60,356 bases of DNA. Source: Gammaproteobacteria bacterium. GTDB lineage: Bacteria; Pseudomonadota; Gammaproteobacteria; Ga0077536. The DNA is taken from NCBI GenBank assembly GCA_019747795.1, contig JAIEQK010000137.1:1-60356 (forward strand), read 5' to 3'. Below are positions 44,565 through 53,502 of this stretch, piece after piece (within the stretch, counting starts at the first letter, position 1; each line of letters opens with the position of its first letter). The translations under genes were made by a program, and so were the position numbers. Under the pieces are notes generated by a model. That model made no database searches. It was not told where the DNA came from and saw only the letters and a list, made by a program, of their open reading frames with translations.

Positions 44565-45263
44565 ATGACGAGAACCGCGTTGGTGAGCGGCGCTGGCAAA
44601 GGTAACGGCCGCGCCATCGCGCTGCGACTGGCGGCCAATGGGTACCATGTGTTCCTGCTCGGGCGCGACAGCGGCGCGCTGGCGGCGGTCGCGGCGGCGT
44701 GTGTCGCGCACTCAGGGCGAGCGGACTTCATGGCTGGCGATTTGTGCCATGCCGACGACATCGCCTCTGCACTCGACGCCGCCCGCGGGCGCCTGGGCAG
44801 TATCGACGTGCTGGTCAACAACGCTGGGACCTCGGCACGCGGGACGGTGCAAGACGCGGACCTCGAGGACTGGCGCAAGGTGCTGGACCTCAACCTCTGG
44901 GCCACCATCGCCCTCACCCGCGGCGTGCTGCCGGGGATGATCGCGCGGCGCCAGGGCGCGGTGATCAATATCTCCTCCATCAGCGGCCGCCACAGCGCCG
45001 GCGGGGACGCCATCTACGCCGCCAGCAAGCACGCCCTGAACGGCTTCACGGCGAGCCTGTTCGAGGACGTCCGGGAATTCGGCATCAAGGTGTCCTGCAT
45101 CATGCCGGGCTTCGTCGACACCCCGATGACGGCGAAGCTGCGCAGGCGCCACGAGCGCATGATCGGTCCCGAGGACATCGCCGCCTGCGTGGACTTCGTG
45201 CTGGCCTCCTCAGCGCGCTGCTGCCCGACGGAAATCGTCATTCGACCGCAGTTCGCCCCTTGA
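44565..45263 (+). CDS. Classical short-chain dehydrogenase/reductase
   Basis: A 232-residue classical SDR with coenzyme motif SGAGKGNG at 8-15, NNAG at 85-88, Ser138 and the catalytic Tyr151/Lys155 pair in YAASK. GAGGGAAGG-like purines at about 44553-44562 form a ribosome site. It should reduce a ketone or oxidise a secondary alcohol using NAD(P)H. Residues of MPGFVDTPM are typical. It is divergent from the CmcJ-like gene and 150 bases before a GST gene reading the same way. Substrate unknown. Confidence 0.93.
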   Translation: MTRTALVSGAGKGNGRAIALRLAANGYHVFLLGRDSGALAAVAAACVAHSGRADFMAGDLCHADDIASALDAARGRLGSIDVLVNNAGTSARGTVQDADLEDWRKVLDLNLWATIALTRGVLPGMIARRQGAVINISSISGRHSAGGDAIYAASKHALNGFTASLFEDVREFGIKVSCIMPGFVDTPMTAKLRRRHERMIGPEDIAACVDFVLASSARCCPTEIVIRPQFAP

Positions 45264-45417
45264 GGTCGAACACACGTTGATCCGACTCGCCAGGAAGGCC
45301 CTTGTGCAGCCTGGTCATACGCGTTCAGCGCCTCGACTCCAATGACAGGCGCGCACGCAGCGGCAACAATACGAATTCCGCCCTTGAACCGCCGACGTCC
45401 ATTCCGGAGTACTTGTC

Positions 45418-46026
45418 ATGCGTCTTCACGAAGCCCCCTCACCCAACGCCCGCCGAGTACACATCTTCATGGCCGAGAAGGGCATCGACTGTCCGCGCGT
45501 GACGGTCGACATCCGCGCAGGAGAGAACATCCAGGCCGAGTACCTGGGCAAGAATCCCGCGGGGCGTGTGCCGGTGCTCGAGCTCGACGATGGCAGCTTT
45601 CTCGCCGAGTCCGTCGCGATCTGCCGCTACCTGGACTGGATGCAACCCGAGCCGCGGCTCTTCGGTGCGCCGGGTATCGAGGCGGCCACCATCGAAATGT
45701 GGAATCGCCGTGCCGAACTCAACTTCATGGCCAACGTCGCCGCCGCCTTTCGCAACATCACGGGGTTCTTTCAGGACCGGGAGACCTGTGTGAAAGAGTG
45801 GGGCGAGGTCGCCGCCAACGCAGCAAGCAGGTTTGTCGGCATGTTCGATGCGCAGCTCGCGAAGACGGAATACCTCGCCGGCGATCATTTCAGCATCGCC
45901 GACATCACCTTCGTGGTGGCCTGGGACTTCGCCAGGCGGGTGAAGGTCGTGCCGTTGCCGGACGCGCCCAACGTCGCGCGCTGGCACTCCCTGATCGCAT
46001 CCCGCCCGAGTTACAAGGCGGAGTAA
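45418..46026 (+). CDS. Glutathione S-transferase family protein
   Basis: The 202-residue protein has an N-terminal thioredoxin-like domain (SPNARRVHIF, NPAGRVPVLELDDGSFLAES with the cis-proline and glutathione-contacting ES) and an all-helical C-terminal domain (AGDHFSIADITFVVAWDFA). GGAG occurs about 14 bases before the ATG. GSTs conjugate glutathione to electrophiles or act as isomerases. The location among oxidoreductases suggests detoxification or a degradation step. A short inverted repeat, GCCGCG-GCTT-CGCGGC, follows at 46036-46051 between it and the convergent SDR. Confidence 0.93.
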   Translation: MRLHEAPSPNARRVHIFMAEKGIDCPRVTVDIRAGENIQAEYLGKNPAGRVPVLELDDGSFLAESVAICRYLDWMQPEPRLFGAPGIEAATIEMWNRRAELNFMANVAAAFRNITGFFQDRETCVKEWGEVAANAASRFVGMFDAQLAKTEYLAGDHFSIADITFVVAWDFARRVKVVPLPDAPNVARWHSLIASRPSYKAE

Positions 46027-46125
46027 CCGGGGCAGGCCGCGGCTTCGCGGCAGCCCTACCCTGTCCCCGTTTACCCGCCTGGGCCTGGTTGGCGGTGCGC
46101 CACGTGCACGCCCGCAAGGTCTGAC

Positions 46126-46857
46126 TCAGAACGTCCAGGTTTCGCTGTAGGGCCGCAGTTCGACTTCGTTGCTCCAGGCCGAGCGCGGCTGTTGGTGAAC
46201 CCACCAGTAGGTCTCGGCAACGTCATCGCAGTTCGCGGTCTGCTCGACATCGAAGCGCTCGCCCAGCCATTCCCGCACCATCGGGACATCGAGCGTACAG
46301 TCGAGCCGCATGTGGGCGACATGCACGCCGCGCCTGGCGTAGGCCTTGGCCAGGCTCTGCGCCAGTGCGCGCAGACCGAACTTGCCGATAGCGAACAAGG
46401 GATTAGTGGCGGAGCCGCGGAAGGCAGCGGTCGCGCTGGAGTAGATGACGCTGCCGCGACCACGCGCGATCATCGCGGGCATGACGGCCTTGGCAGCGGC
46501 GAAGGCACCCATCACCTCCAGCCTGAAGATTTCTTCCAGTTCGTCGAAACGTACTTCCAGCGGCTCCTGCATGGCATAGCCGCCCCGCGCGTTGTAGATC
46601 AGCACGTCGATGTCGCCGCATTCGGCCGCGACACGCTCGAGCGCAGCTTGCAGATGCTCGGGCTGCGTCGCGTCAGCGCTGTGAAAAGCATGCGGCAGAC
46701 CGGGCGCCGCGAGCGTTGCCGCCGTGAGGGCCGCCTGACTGCCCGCTGCGGTGCGTGACAGCAGTGCCAGCGTAAAGCCTTCTCGGGCGAAGCGTGCGGC
46801 AAGGGCGCGGCCCAGGCCGTCGCCGGCGCCGACGATCGCACAAACAGGTGTCGACAT
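46126..46857 (-). CDS. SDR-family protein with Phe in place of catalytic Tyr
   Basis: A 243-residue SDR with GAGDGLG coenzyme motif at 10-16. The active-site line reads YSSATAAFRGSATNPLFAIGKFG: Phe155 stands where the catalytic tyrosine is expected, with Lys159 kept. NNAG is replaced by YNARGG. This FxxxK variant appears in a recognised set of bacterial SDR-like proteins, so it is unlikely to be an error. Normal SDR proton relay would be impaired, so the protein may catalyse a different reaction or act as a binding protein. AAGGAGAG (complement of 46863-46870) precedes the ATG. Confidence 0.9.
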   Translation of the reverse strand: MSTPVCAIVGAGDGLGRALAARFAREGFTLALLSRTAAGSQAALTAATLAAPGLPHAFHSADATQPEHLQAALERVAAECGDIDVLIYNARGGYAMQEPLEVRFDELEEIFRLEVMGAFAAAKAVMPAMIARGRGSVIYSSATAAFRGSATNPLFAIGKFGLRALAQSLAKAYARRGVHVAHMRLDCTLDVPMVREWLGERFDVEQTANCDDVAETYWWVHQQPRSAWSNEVELRPYSETWTF

Positions 46858-46929
46858 GGAGGTCTCTCCTTCGGATGGTTCGGGTCAGGTTCGCAGGGCG
46901 GCGCCTGCATTCTCGTCGTGAACTTCAGA

Positions 46930-48177
46930 TCATCCTGCTGACGTAGCCTCAGGGGTCCGTGGTGGCGGACCTGAGGGAATCACGCCCAGCCGCGCCAGTT
47001 CAGCGATCTCGTCGTTGCTGTAACCCAGTTCCGCCAGCACCTCGGCGTTGTGCTGGCCCAGTCGGGGAGCCCGCGGTTGACGGTTGAAGCGCACGCCTTC
47101 GAAGCGCGCAGCCGGTCGCGGCTGGCGTACGCGGCCCAGCCCTGGGTGCTCGTATTCGTGGATCAGGTCATTCGCCAGCACCTGCTCATGCACAAGGGTC
47201 TCGGCGCGGCTGAGAATAGGCGCACAGGGCACGCCATGCGCATCCAGCGCGGCGAGCCACTCGGCGCTCGTGCGCGTGGCGAGGACCTCGGCGGTTGCCG
47301 CGATGCGCTCGCGCGCATGGATGAAGCGCGCGGCCGTCGTGTTGAATCGCGGGTCGTCTACCCAGGCCGGTCGTTCCAGCACCGCGCACATGCCACGCCA
47401 CTCGGCGTCGGACATGGCGCCCGCGGTGATGTAGCCGTCGACGGTCTTGAACACCAGGTCCTGCGCCACCTGGCCTAGACGGCGATCCGCGCTCGCCTCC
47501 ACCCGGGTGTAGTTGATCATGCCTTCCGGCCACAGGTAGGCGATCGTGGCGTCGAGCATCGCCAGTTGCACGTGTGACCCGCGGCCGTGTCGCGCCCGAG
47601 CGAGGAGCGCCGCGGTGATGGCCTGCGCGGCGGTGAGCGCCGTGGTCTTGTCCGGGATCACGGTGCGGATCATGCGTGGACGCCCCGTGTCGCTGTCAGC
47701 CTGGATATCGGTCAGCCCGGAGAGCGCCTGGATGACAGGGTCGTAGACGCGTTTGCCGGCGTACGGGCCAACGTCACCGAAACCGCTGATGGAGACGTAG
47801 ATGATGTCCGGCTTGATCGCGCGCAAGGCCTCGACACCGAGGCCCAGTTGCGCCGCCGCGCCCGGCCGAAAGTTCTGCACGAACACGTCGGCGGTCGCCA
47901 CCAACCGCTTCACCACCTCGATACCGGCCGGGCTGTGCAGATCCAGCGCCACGCCGCGCTTGCCGTGATTGATGTTCAGGAAGCCCGAGGTCATGCCGTC
48001 GCGGCCGACGCCCATCATGCGCGTGATGTCGCCGTCCAGGGGCTCGACCTTGATCACGTCGGCACCTTGGTCCGCCAGCAGCATGGTCGCTGCCGGCCCG
48101 GACAACACGCGGCTCAGATCGATGATGCGATAGCCGGCAAGCGGCCCTTCCTGTGCGACGTTCGGCGTGGATTCCAT
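46930..48177 (-). CDS. CaiB/BaiF family CoA-transferase
   Basis: Class III CoA-transferase that swaps CoA between carboxylic acids. ATG 48177 gives 415 residues; an in-frame ATG at 48252 adds a proline-rich leader. Typical stretches are GYRIIDLSRVLSGPAATMLLADQGADVIKVEP, NINHGKRGVALDL, VQNFRPGAAAQLGLG and YVSISGFGDVGPYAGKRVYDPVIQALSG; the aspartate of the last is the usual catalytic residue. It lies 72 bases upstream of the variant SDR on the same strand, suggesting one operon. Its presence supports CoA-ester catabolism of an organic acid. Confidence 0.93.
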   Translation of the reverse strand: MESTPNVAQEGPLAGYRIIDLSRVLSGPAATMLLADQGADVIKVEPLDGDITRMMGVGRDGMTSGFLNINHGKRGVALDLHSPAGIEVVKRLVATADVFVQNFRPGAAAQLGLGVEALRAIKPDIIYVSISGFGDVGPYAGKRVYDPVIQALSGLTDIQADSDTGRPRMIRTVIPDKTTALTAAQAITAALLARARHGRGSHVQLAMLDATIAYLWPEGMINYTRVEASADRRLGQVAQDLVFKTVDGYITAGAMSDAEWRGMCAVLERPAWVDDPRFNTTAARFIHARERIAATAEVLATRTSAEWLAALDAHGVPCAPILSRAETLVHEQVLANDLIHEYEHPGLGRVRQPRPAARFEGVRFNRQPRAPRLGQHNAEVLAELGYSNDEIAELARLGVIPSGPPPRTPEATSAG

Positions 48178-48420
48178 GGGAGCGGGCCTCGGCATTGCTG
48201 GAATGGGTTGGCGCGAAGGCGCTTCGTGACAGGCGCGCGGCATTCTAGGCATGGCGGCGCGGCGCTTTCGAGCACGCCGCGCTTGTTGTTACGTACCTGC
48301 CGTTACATGATTTCACGGCTTGCGTGCGACCGCGCCGCCGCGCACGACCCGATCCTCCGCCTGCTTCTGATTCGAGGCCATCGGACGAGCATCCGCGACT
48401 CCATGTGGATTGACACCCGA

Positions 48421-48549
48421 GGAGGCATACTGAATTGGCGCTTGCTCGCGGCGAAGCTCGGCGCCGATGTTTCGAACGAGCCCAATGTGCGGGCCTGCAT
48501 CGAGCGCGTGAGTGCGAGCCCGGCGCTGCAGGCGGCGTGGCAGGCGTGA
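48421..48549 (+). pseudogene. Possible GST C-terminal fragment
   Basis: The last 42 codons of an otherwise uninformative frame read GGILNWRLLAAKLGADVSNE followed by PNVRACIERVSASPALQAAW. This is like the final helices of glutathione S-transferases (pattern LG-D-S-YPNV-A--ERI-ARPA-Q). Nothing upstream restores the thioredoxin-like domain. It may be a relic left by a deletion before the MDR gene. The match is short, so the call is tentative. Confidence 0.38.
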
Positions 48550-48641
48550 GCCTGCCCGCCGCCCGCGGCACCGCGCACGGGAACCACGTTCATCATGAGG
48601 GCAGCGCTTTCGCCTGCCCCTGACGCAAAACGGAGAACACG

Positions 48642-49655
48642 ATGACTGAAGTGAACCGCGTCTGGCGGCTGCACAAGCGGCCAGTAGGCGAACTGACCGA
48701 TGACGTGCTGAGTTTCGCCGAAGAAGCCATACCGGCACCGGCCGACGGCGAATGCCTGTTTCGCCTGAACTATCTCTCGCTCGACCCCACCAACCGGGTC
48801 TGGATGAGCGACATCGACCAGTACATGCCGCCGGTGGAACTCGGCGCGCCCATGCGCGGCGTGGTCTGCGGCACCGTGGTCGAGAGCCGGAGCCCGGCAT
48901 TCAAGGTCGGTGACGTGGTCAGTGGTCTCGGCGTATGGGCCGACTACCAGGTCGGCTCACCGGCCACCGTGAGGCCCATGGGTCCGACCGGACCGATACC
49001 GATAGTCGACGCTTTCGGCACCTTTGCCGTGGTAGGCCCGACCGCCTATTTCGGCCTGCTCGATCTCGGCGAGCCGAAGCCTGGGGAAACCGTGGTCGTG
49101 TCGGCTGCCGCCGGGGCCGTCGGCTCCATCGTCGGTCAGATCGCCAAGCTCAAGGGTTGCCGCGCCGTCGGTATCGCCGGCAGCGACGAGAAGTGCCGCT
49201 GGCTGGTCGACGAACTCGGTTTCGATGCCGCCATCAACTATCGCACCGAGGACCTGCCGGCCGCGCTCGCACGCACCTGTCCGCAGGGTATCGATGTGTA
49301 CTTCGACAATGTCGGCGGCAGCATCCTGGATGCCTGCCTGAAGCGCATGAACCTGAACGGACGCATTCCGACCTGCGGCTTGATCTCGAGTTACAACGCC
49401 ACCGCGCCGGTGCCTGGCCCCTACAACTACGACATGATGCTCATGCAGCGTCTCAAGATTCAGGGCTTCATCGTGATGGACTACGCCAACCGTTATCCCG
49501 AAGCCATACAGGCGCTGGCGGGCTGGATGGCGGCGGGCAAGATCAAGGTGCGCCAGGACGTGGTGGATGGCCTCGAGCACGCATTGACCGCGCTCAAGAA
49601 ACTCTTCACCGGCGCCAACACCGGCAAGCTCATGATCCGAGTGAAAGACGTCTGA
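48642..49655 (+). CDS. Zinc-independent MDR-type NADP-dependent reductase
   Basis: A 337-residue medium-chain dehydrogenase/reductase of the leukotriene B4 12-hydroxydehydrogenase/2-alkenal reductase type. LDPTNRVWM, VVSAAAGAVGSIVGQIAKLKGCRAVGIAGS (NADP fold), DVYFDNVGGSILDA and YNYDMMLMQRLKIQGFIVMDY are typical. It lacks the cysteine clusters of zinc alcohol dehydrogenases. GGAG stands about nine bases before the ATG. The enzyme probably reduces carbon-carbon double bonds of enones or enals. It is convergent with the monooxygenase gene. A role in the same degradation route is inferred from proximity. Confidence 0.93.
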   Translation: MTEVNRVWRLHKRPVGELTDDVLSFAEEAIPAPADGECLFRLNYLSLDPTNRVWMSDIDQYMPPVELGAPMRGVVCGTVVESRSPAFKVGDVVSGLGVWADYQVGSPATVRPMGPTGPIPIVDAFGTFAVVGPTAYFGLLDLGEPKPGETVVVSAAAGAVGSIVGQIAKLKGCRAVGIAGSDEKCRWLVDELGFDAAINYRTEDLPAALARTCPQGIDVYFDNVGGSILDACLKRMNLNGRIPTCGLISSYNATAPVPGPYNYDMMLMQRLKIQGFIVMDYANRYPEAIQALAGWMAAGKIKVRQDVVDGLEHALTALKKLFTGANTGKLMIRVKDV

Positions 49656-49678
49656 GCCGAGTGACCACCGGCGCGTGT

Positions 49679-49699
49679 GCGGGCCCGCTTGGGGCCCGC
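49679..49699. terminator. Hairpin between convergent MDR and monooxygenase genes
   Basis: GCGGGCCC at 49679-49686 pairs with GGGCCCGC at 49692-49699 around a GCTTG loop, 23 bases after the MDR stop. Position suits a shared terminator for the convergent genes. No T-run follows. Confidence 0.5.
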
Positions 49700-49797
49700 C
49701 TCGCGGGGCGGCCGATGCATCCAGGTCGGCGTGGGGCGCGGCAGGCGCCGGGTCCTACACCGTCATTTTCCCCGCGCCGCTGCCACGCCGACAGCGC

Positions 49798-51465
49798 TCA
49801 AGCCTTGGCCCGCAACGCGCCCCGCGCCGGCTCGAACACCAGCCCCGGATAGCCCTGCGCGGCGACCTCCTGCAACTTGGCGAAGTACTGTGGCCCCGCC
49901 GTGTGCACGGCGAACTGTCGATGCTTGCCCTCGATGTTGGCGCCGGTGTACCAGGACTCGGTCTGTTCGAAGAGCGTCTGGTGGGCGTAGGCCGCCACTT
50001 CCTCGCCCCAGGGCACGTCGACGCCGGGCGCCGGTTCCACCGCGCCCTGGCCCTGGGTCCGCGCGTGCAGGATGCAGCCGCAGATCCATTCGTTCTCCAT
50101 CTCGGCGCCGAGCGGCATGTGGAACAGCACGCCCGGGGACTCCGGCCCATGCACCATGAACAGGTTCGGAAAGCCCGGGATGGTGACGCCGAGGTAGGAG
50201 TTGAAGCGCGACTTCCAGCGTTCGTTCAGGCTCACACCGCCGCGACCACGCGGATTGAGACGCTGCAGCGAACCGGTGATGGCGTCGAAACCGGTGGCCA
50301 GCACCAGCATGTCGAGCGGATGGTCGCCCGACTTCGTGCGCACGCCCGTCGCATGGAACTCGACGATGGGATCTTCGCGCAGATCGACCAAGGTCACGTT
50401 GTCGCGATTGAAGGTATCGTAGTAGCCCTCGTCCAAGATCTGGCGCTTGGTGCCGATCAGGTAGTTGGGCAGTAGTTTGCGCGCGGTGTCCGGGTTCTTC
50501 ACGATGCTGCGAATCTTGTCGCGCACGAACTCGGCCAGGGTGTCGTTGGCGGCCTTGTCGGTGAAGAGATCGCAGTAGGTGTCGATCACGATGTTGAAGC
50601 CACCCTCCTGCCAGAAGCGCTCGTAGATTTCGCGCCGCTGCTCGGGCGTGTGTTCCATGGCCTTGACGGTCGACGCGATGAAGGGCGAACCAAAGGGCGT
50701 CACGCGCATGCGCTGCTTGATCTCGGGCCAAGTGGCGCGGGCCTGGTCGATGAAGGCCGGATCCACGGGGCGGTTGCCGGCCGGCACGGTGTACTGCGGT
50801 GTCCGCTGCAACACGGTGAGATGCTGACAAGCTCGCGCGATGATCGGAATGGACTGCACGCCGGAGGAACCCGTGCCGAGCACCGCGACGCGCTTGCCGG
50901 CGAAATCGACCTCGCGATCCTGCGGCCAGCGACCGGTGTGGTAGCACTCGCCGCGGAAGGTCTTGATGCCGGGAATGTCCGGCGTGTTGGCCGCGGACAG
51001 GGCGCCGCTCGCGCAGATCAGGAACTGCGCTGCAACCTGCGCGCCTGTGCTGGTCTCCACCCGCCAGCACTGCGCGGCTTCATCGTAGGCCGCGCCGGTG
51101 ATGCGTGTGCCGAGTTCCATGTCCCGTCGCAGATCCAGGCGATCGGCCACGAAGTTCAGGTAACGCAGCACCGTCGCCTGGTCCGGCTGACGCTCGGGCC
51201 AGTCGAACTCGTTCATCAGTTCGTCTTTGAAGGTGTAGCAGTAATAAGGCGCCACGGGAAAATCGACGCGGGCGCCAGGATAGCGGTTCCAGTTCCAGGT
51301 GCCGCCCACGTCATGGCCTTCGTCGAAGACGCGCACGTTCAGGCCGTGCTCGCGCAGGACGTACAGGGCATGCATGCCGCTGAACCCGGCACCGATGACG
51401 ATGACGTCGAAGTCGTAGGCCGGGCCGCGGCCCGGGGCAGTGGATGCGATGGCAGTGCTCGACAC
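49798..51465 (-). CDS. Baeyer-Villiger-type flavin monooxygenase
   Basis: I start at GTG 51465 (555 residues) because AGAGGAGAAGG lies just upstream; an upstream ATG at 51516 lacks such a site. The FAD motif GAGFSG follows VIVIG, the NADPH motif is GTGSSG, and the Baeyer-Villiger fingerprint FxGxxxHxxxW is met by FRGECYHTGRW. DVGGTWNWNRYPGARVD is typical of cyclohexanone-monooxygenase-like enzymes. It should insert oxygen next to a ketone to form an ester or lactone, or oxygenate a heteroatom. A hydrolase gene nearby could open the ester. Substrate unknown. Confidence 0.94.
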   Translation of the reverse strand: MSSTAIASTAPGRGPAYDFDVIVIGAGFSGMHALYVLREHGLNVRVFDEGHDVGGTWNWNRYPGARVDFPVAPYYCYTFKDELMNEFDWPERQPDQATVLRYLNFVADRLDLRRDMELGTRITGAAYDEAAQCWRVETSTGAQVAAQFLICASGALSAANTPDIPGIKTFRGECYHTGRWPQDREVDFAGKRVAVLGTGSSGVQSIPIIARACQHLTVLQRTPQYTVPAGNRPVDPAFIDQARATWPEIKQRMRVTPFGSPFIASTVKAMEHTPEQRREIYERFWQEGGFNIVIDTYCDLFTDKAANDTLAEFVRDKIRSIVKNPDTARKLLPNYLIGTKRQILDEGYYDTFNRDNVTLVDLREDPIVEFHATGVRTKSGDHPLDMLVLATGFDAITGSLQRLNPRGRGGVSLNERWKSRFNSYLGVTIPGFPNLFMVHGPESPGVLFHMPLGAEMENEWICGCILHARTQGQGAVEPAPGVDVPWGEEVAAYAHQTLFEQTESWYTGANIEGKHRQFAVHTAGPQYFAKLQEVAAQGYPGLVFEPARGALRAKA

Positions 51466-51931
51466 GGAAACCTTCTCCTCTGATGCCGGACGCGTCTGGC
51501 GACCGCGCGGGAACACCGCGGCCGCCGCCCCGCCCGAATGTTCGGCGATGGGCGAAGCTTACCTCCACTTCGCGCGCTCGCGCAGGGGCCGAGCGAGTCG
51601 AGCGCTCGGCCCGGCAGGCCAGCCCGGCGCGGACCTTCGACACGGTTGGCCAGATCCGCGGGACGATGCAGCGGCAGCCCGACCACGACATGGGTCAGGC
51701 GAACCGTGCGCTCGAAACGGCTGAGGTCGTCCAGCGCCTGGCGCAGCCTCTTCCCCGGAGCGCTGCGCCGGCGCGGGCCGCACGTGGTCAGCGATGGGGT
51801 ACGGGCCGCCGATCGTGCCCCGCAGCAGGCCGGATGCGCGCGCGAGTCAACCGCCCCGCGAGGCATCGCTACCGCCGGACAAGGCGGCTATCATCGACCC
51901 GGGGCAGGCATCATCACGGAGGTCAAGAGTT
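51466..51931. other. Divergent intergenic region, 466 bases
   Basis: Separates the leftward monooxygenase from the rightward CBS-domain gene. All frames give arginine/proline-rich shadow translations and no family is seen. Promoters for both directions should lie here. A GGAGG site near 51918-51922 serves the CBS gene. Confidence 0.4.
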
Positions 51932-52366
51932 ATGAGTATCCGCACTATTCGTTCGATCATCGAGGGACAAGACCTGCTCAGCACACCGGCCAGCCTGCCA
52001 GTGGCCGACGCCGCGCGACTCATGCGTACCCACAAGGTGGGCGCCATCGTAGTGGTCGACGGCGAGCGCCTGGCCGGCATCTTCACCGAGCGCGACGCGC
52101 TGTTCCGCGTGGTGGCGGAAGGCCGCGATCCGCAGACCACGCCGGTGGGCGAGGTGATGACCGCCAACCCCACCACCATCGACGCCGACAAACCCTTCGC
52201 CCGCGCGCTGGAGCTGATGCATGCCGGCAGCTTCCGGCACGTGCCGGTGGTCGACAACGGGCGACCCATCGGCATCGTCTCGTCGCGCGACGCCATGGGG
52301 CCGGAACTCGAGCAGTTCATGTACACCCTGATCGTCGAGGACCACACGCGGAACGTGCTCGCCTGA
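51932..52366 (+). CDS. Tandem CBS-domain protein
   Basis: From ATG 51932 the product has 144 residues and is essentially a pair of CBS domains. The first contains VADAARLMRTHKVGAIVVVDGERLAGIFTERDAL and the second PFARALELMHAGSFRHVPVVDNGRPIGIVSSRDAM, with VGEVMTANP as linker. CBS pairs bind adenosyl nucleotides and sense energy or redox state. The stand-alone form has no attached enzyme. It may regulate an unknown partner. It converges with the hydrolase gene and is separated from it by a hairpin. Confidence 0.92.
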   Translation: MSIRTIRSIIEGQDLLSTPASLPVADAARLMRTHKVGAIVVVDGERLAGIFTERDALFRVVAEGRDPQTTPVGEVMTANPTTIDADKPFARALELMHAGSFRHVPVVDNGRPIGIVSSRDAMGPELEQFMYTLIVEDHTRNVLA

Positions 52367-52388
52367 GCACCGTCGCCGAGGTGCGCTT

Positions 52389-52412
52389 GCGGGCCGGCTT
52401 GAGCCGGCCCGC
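52389..52412. terminator. Strong hairpin between convergent CBS and hydrolase genes
   Basis: GCGGGCCGGC at 52389-52398 pairs with GCCGGCCCGC at 52403-52412 across a TTGA loop. It begins 23 bases after the CBS stop and ends 6 bases before the hydrolase stop, in the right place for a bidirectional terminator. No T-run is present. Confidence 0.55.
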
Positions 52413-52417
52413 GAGTG

Positions 52418-53428
52418 TCACGGAGGTGTGGCGGCGCCGCTCGCCGAACCTGCCTGGTCGAGGAAGGCGTCGTAAGCCGCGATGAATTCCGACGGGTGTT
52501 CGAAGTAGGGCAAGGCGCCGGAATCGAACACGGTGAAACGCCAGTTCGCGCGATCGGTGAAGGCGGCCTTGTAGCGATAGTCGACGAAGTCTCCGCGCAC
52601 CCCGTGAGACATCCACACCGGCATGCGCAGCCTCTCGTACACTTCTGTGATGTCGGCGCTGAACAGGTAGCCCGAAATGAAGTAATAGGGCACGTGATGG
52701 GCGCCTGGATGCCGCGTGGTCAGGTACGCGAACTCGAACATGCCCTCGTCGATGCGCTTGCCGCCCCAGGTCTTCTCCAGGAAGAAGCGAATGCTGGCGC
52801 GAGTGGTCAGCAGGTCGAAGAACGGGCGGCGCCATAACGGCACGGTGAACAGGCGGTACAGCCAGGCCTTGCCCCGCGAGCTGCCGGCCGCGCCGTGATA
52901 CGGCGCACGGCTGTCGAAGCCGGTGGGACTGACCAGCGCGACGCTGCGATAGCTGGCCGGCTGTTCGCTGGCTGCGCGCGCCAGGAATTCGCTGGACAGC
53001 GACACGGCCAGCGCGTCGATGGAGGTCACGCCCTCGCGCCGACGGATCTCCGCTGTCGCCGCCAGCACCGCGTCGGTCATCATGCGCAGCGAGTAGGCCC
53101 GCTCACTGCGATCCGAATGGCCATAGCCCGGCAATTCCAGCGCGTAGACGCGCCGCGCGTGCCGATAGTGGTCGTAGAGCGGCTTGACCTCGTAGGCCGA
53201 GCCCGCCGCATTGACGCTGTGCACGAGCAGCAGCGGTCCGGCGCTGGTCGACGTCGGGCCATCGACGTAGCAGGCGAGCCGACCGGCATCGCTCTGCAAG
53301 CTGAGCGCCTCGCCGTCGAGCGGCGCCGGCAGGGTGGCGGCATTGAACAGCGGGGCGCTGCAACCAAGAACGGTGGTGAGCGGCAGCGCGAAGACCAGCC
53401 GCGCAGGACGGTGCGAGAACGAGGGCAA
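52418..53428 (-). CDS. Lipoprotein-like alpha/beta hydrolase
   Basis: A 336-residue alpha/beta hydrolase. The N-terminus LVFALPLTTVLGCSAP contains a lipobox-like VLGC, so it may be a lipoprotein held in the envelope. The fold is indicated by LLLVHSVNAAGSAYE, VYALELPGYGHSDR, the nucleophile turn LAVSLSSEF and the late YFEHPSEF histidine. The oxyanion HG motif is HS here. It could act on esters, for example those made by the monooxygenase nearby, but this is speculation. A REPIN-like repeat lies upstream of its start. Confidence 0.87.
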   Translation of the reverse strand: MPSFSHRPARLVFALPLTTVLGCSAPLFNAATLPAPLDGEALSLQSDAGRLACYVDGPTSTSAGPLLLVHSVNAAGSAYEVKPLYDHYRHARRVYALELPGYGHSDRSERAYSLRMMTDAVLAATAEIRRREGVTSIDALAVSLSSEFLARAASEQPASYRSVALVSPTGFDSRAPYHGAAGSSRGKAWLYRLFTVPLWRRPFFDLLTTRASIRFFLEKTWGGKRIDEGMFEFAYLTTRHPGAHHVPYYFISGYLFSADITEVYERLRMPVWMSHGVRGDFVDYRYKAAFTDRANWRFTVFDSGALPYFEHPSEFIAAYDAFLDQAGSASGAATPP

Positions 53429-53502
53429 GGACGGCAGCTCCTACGTGACGACCTTGACTATGGCATCGATCGAGGGCCGCTCGCCACCGGCTGCGGGACT
53501 CG

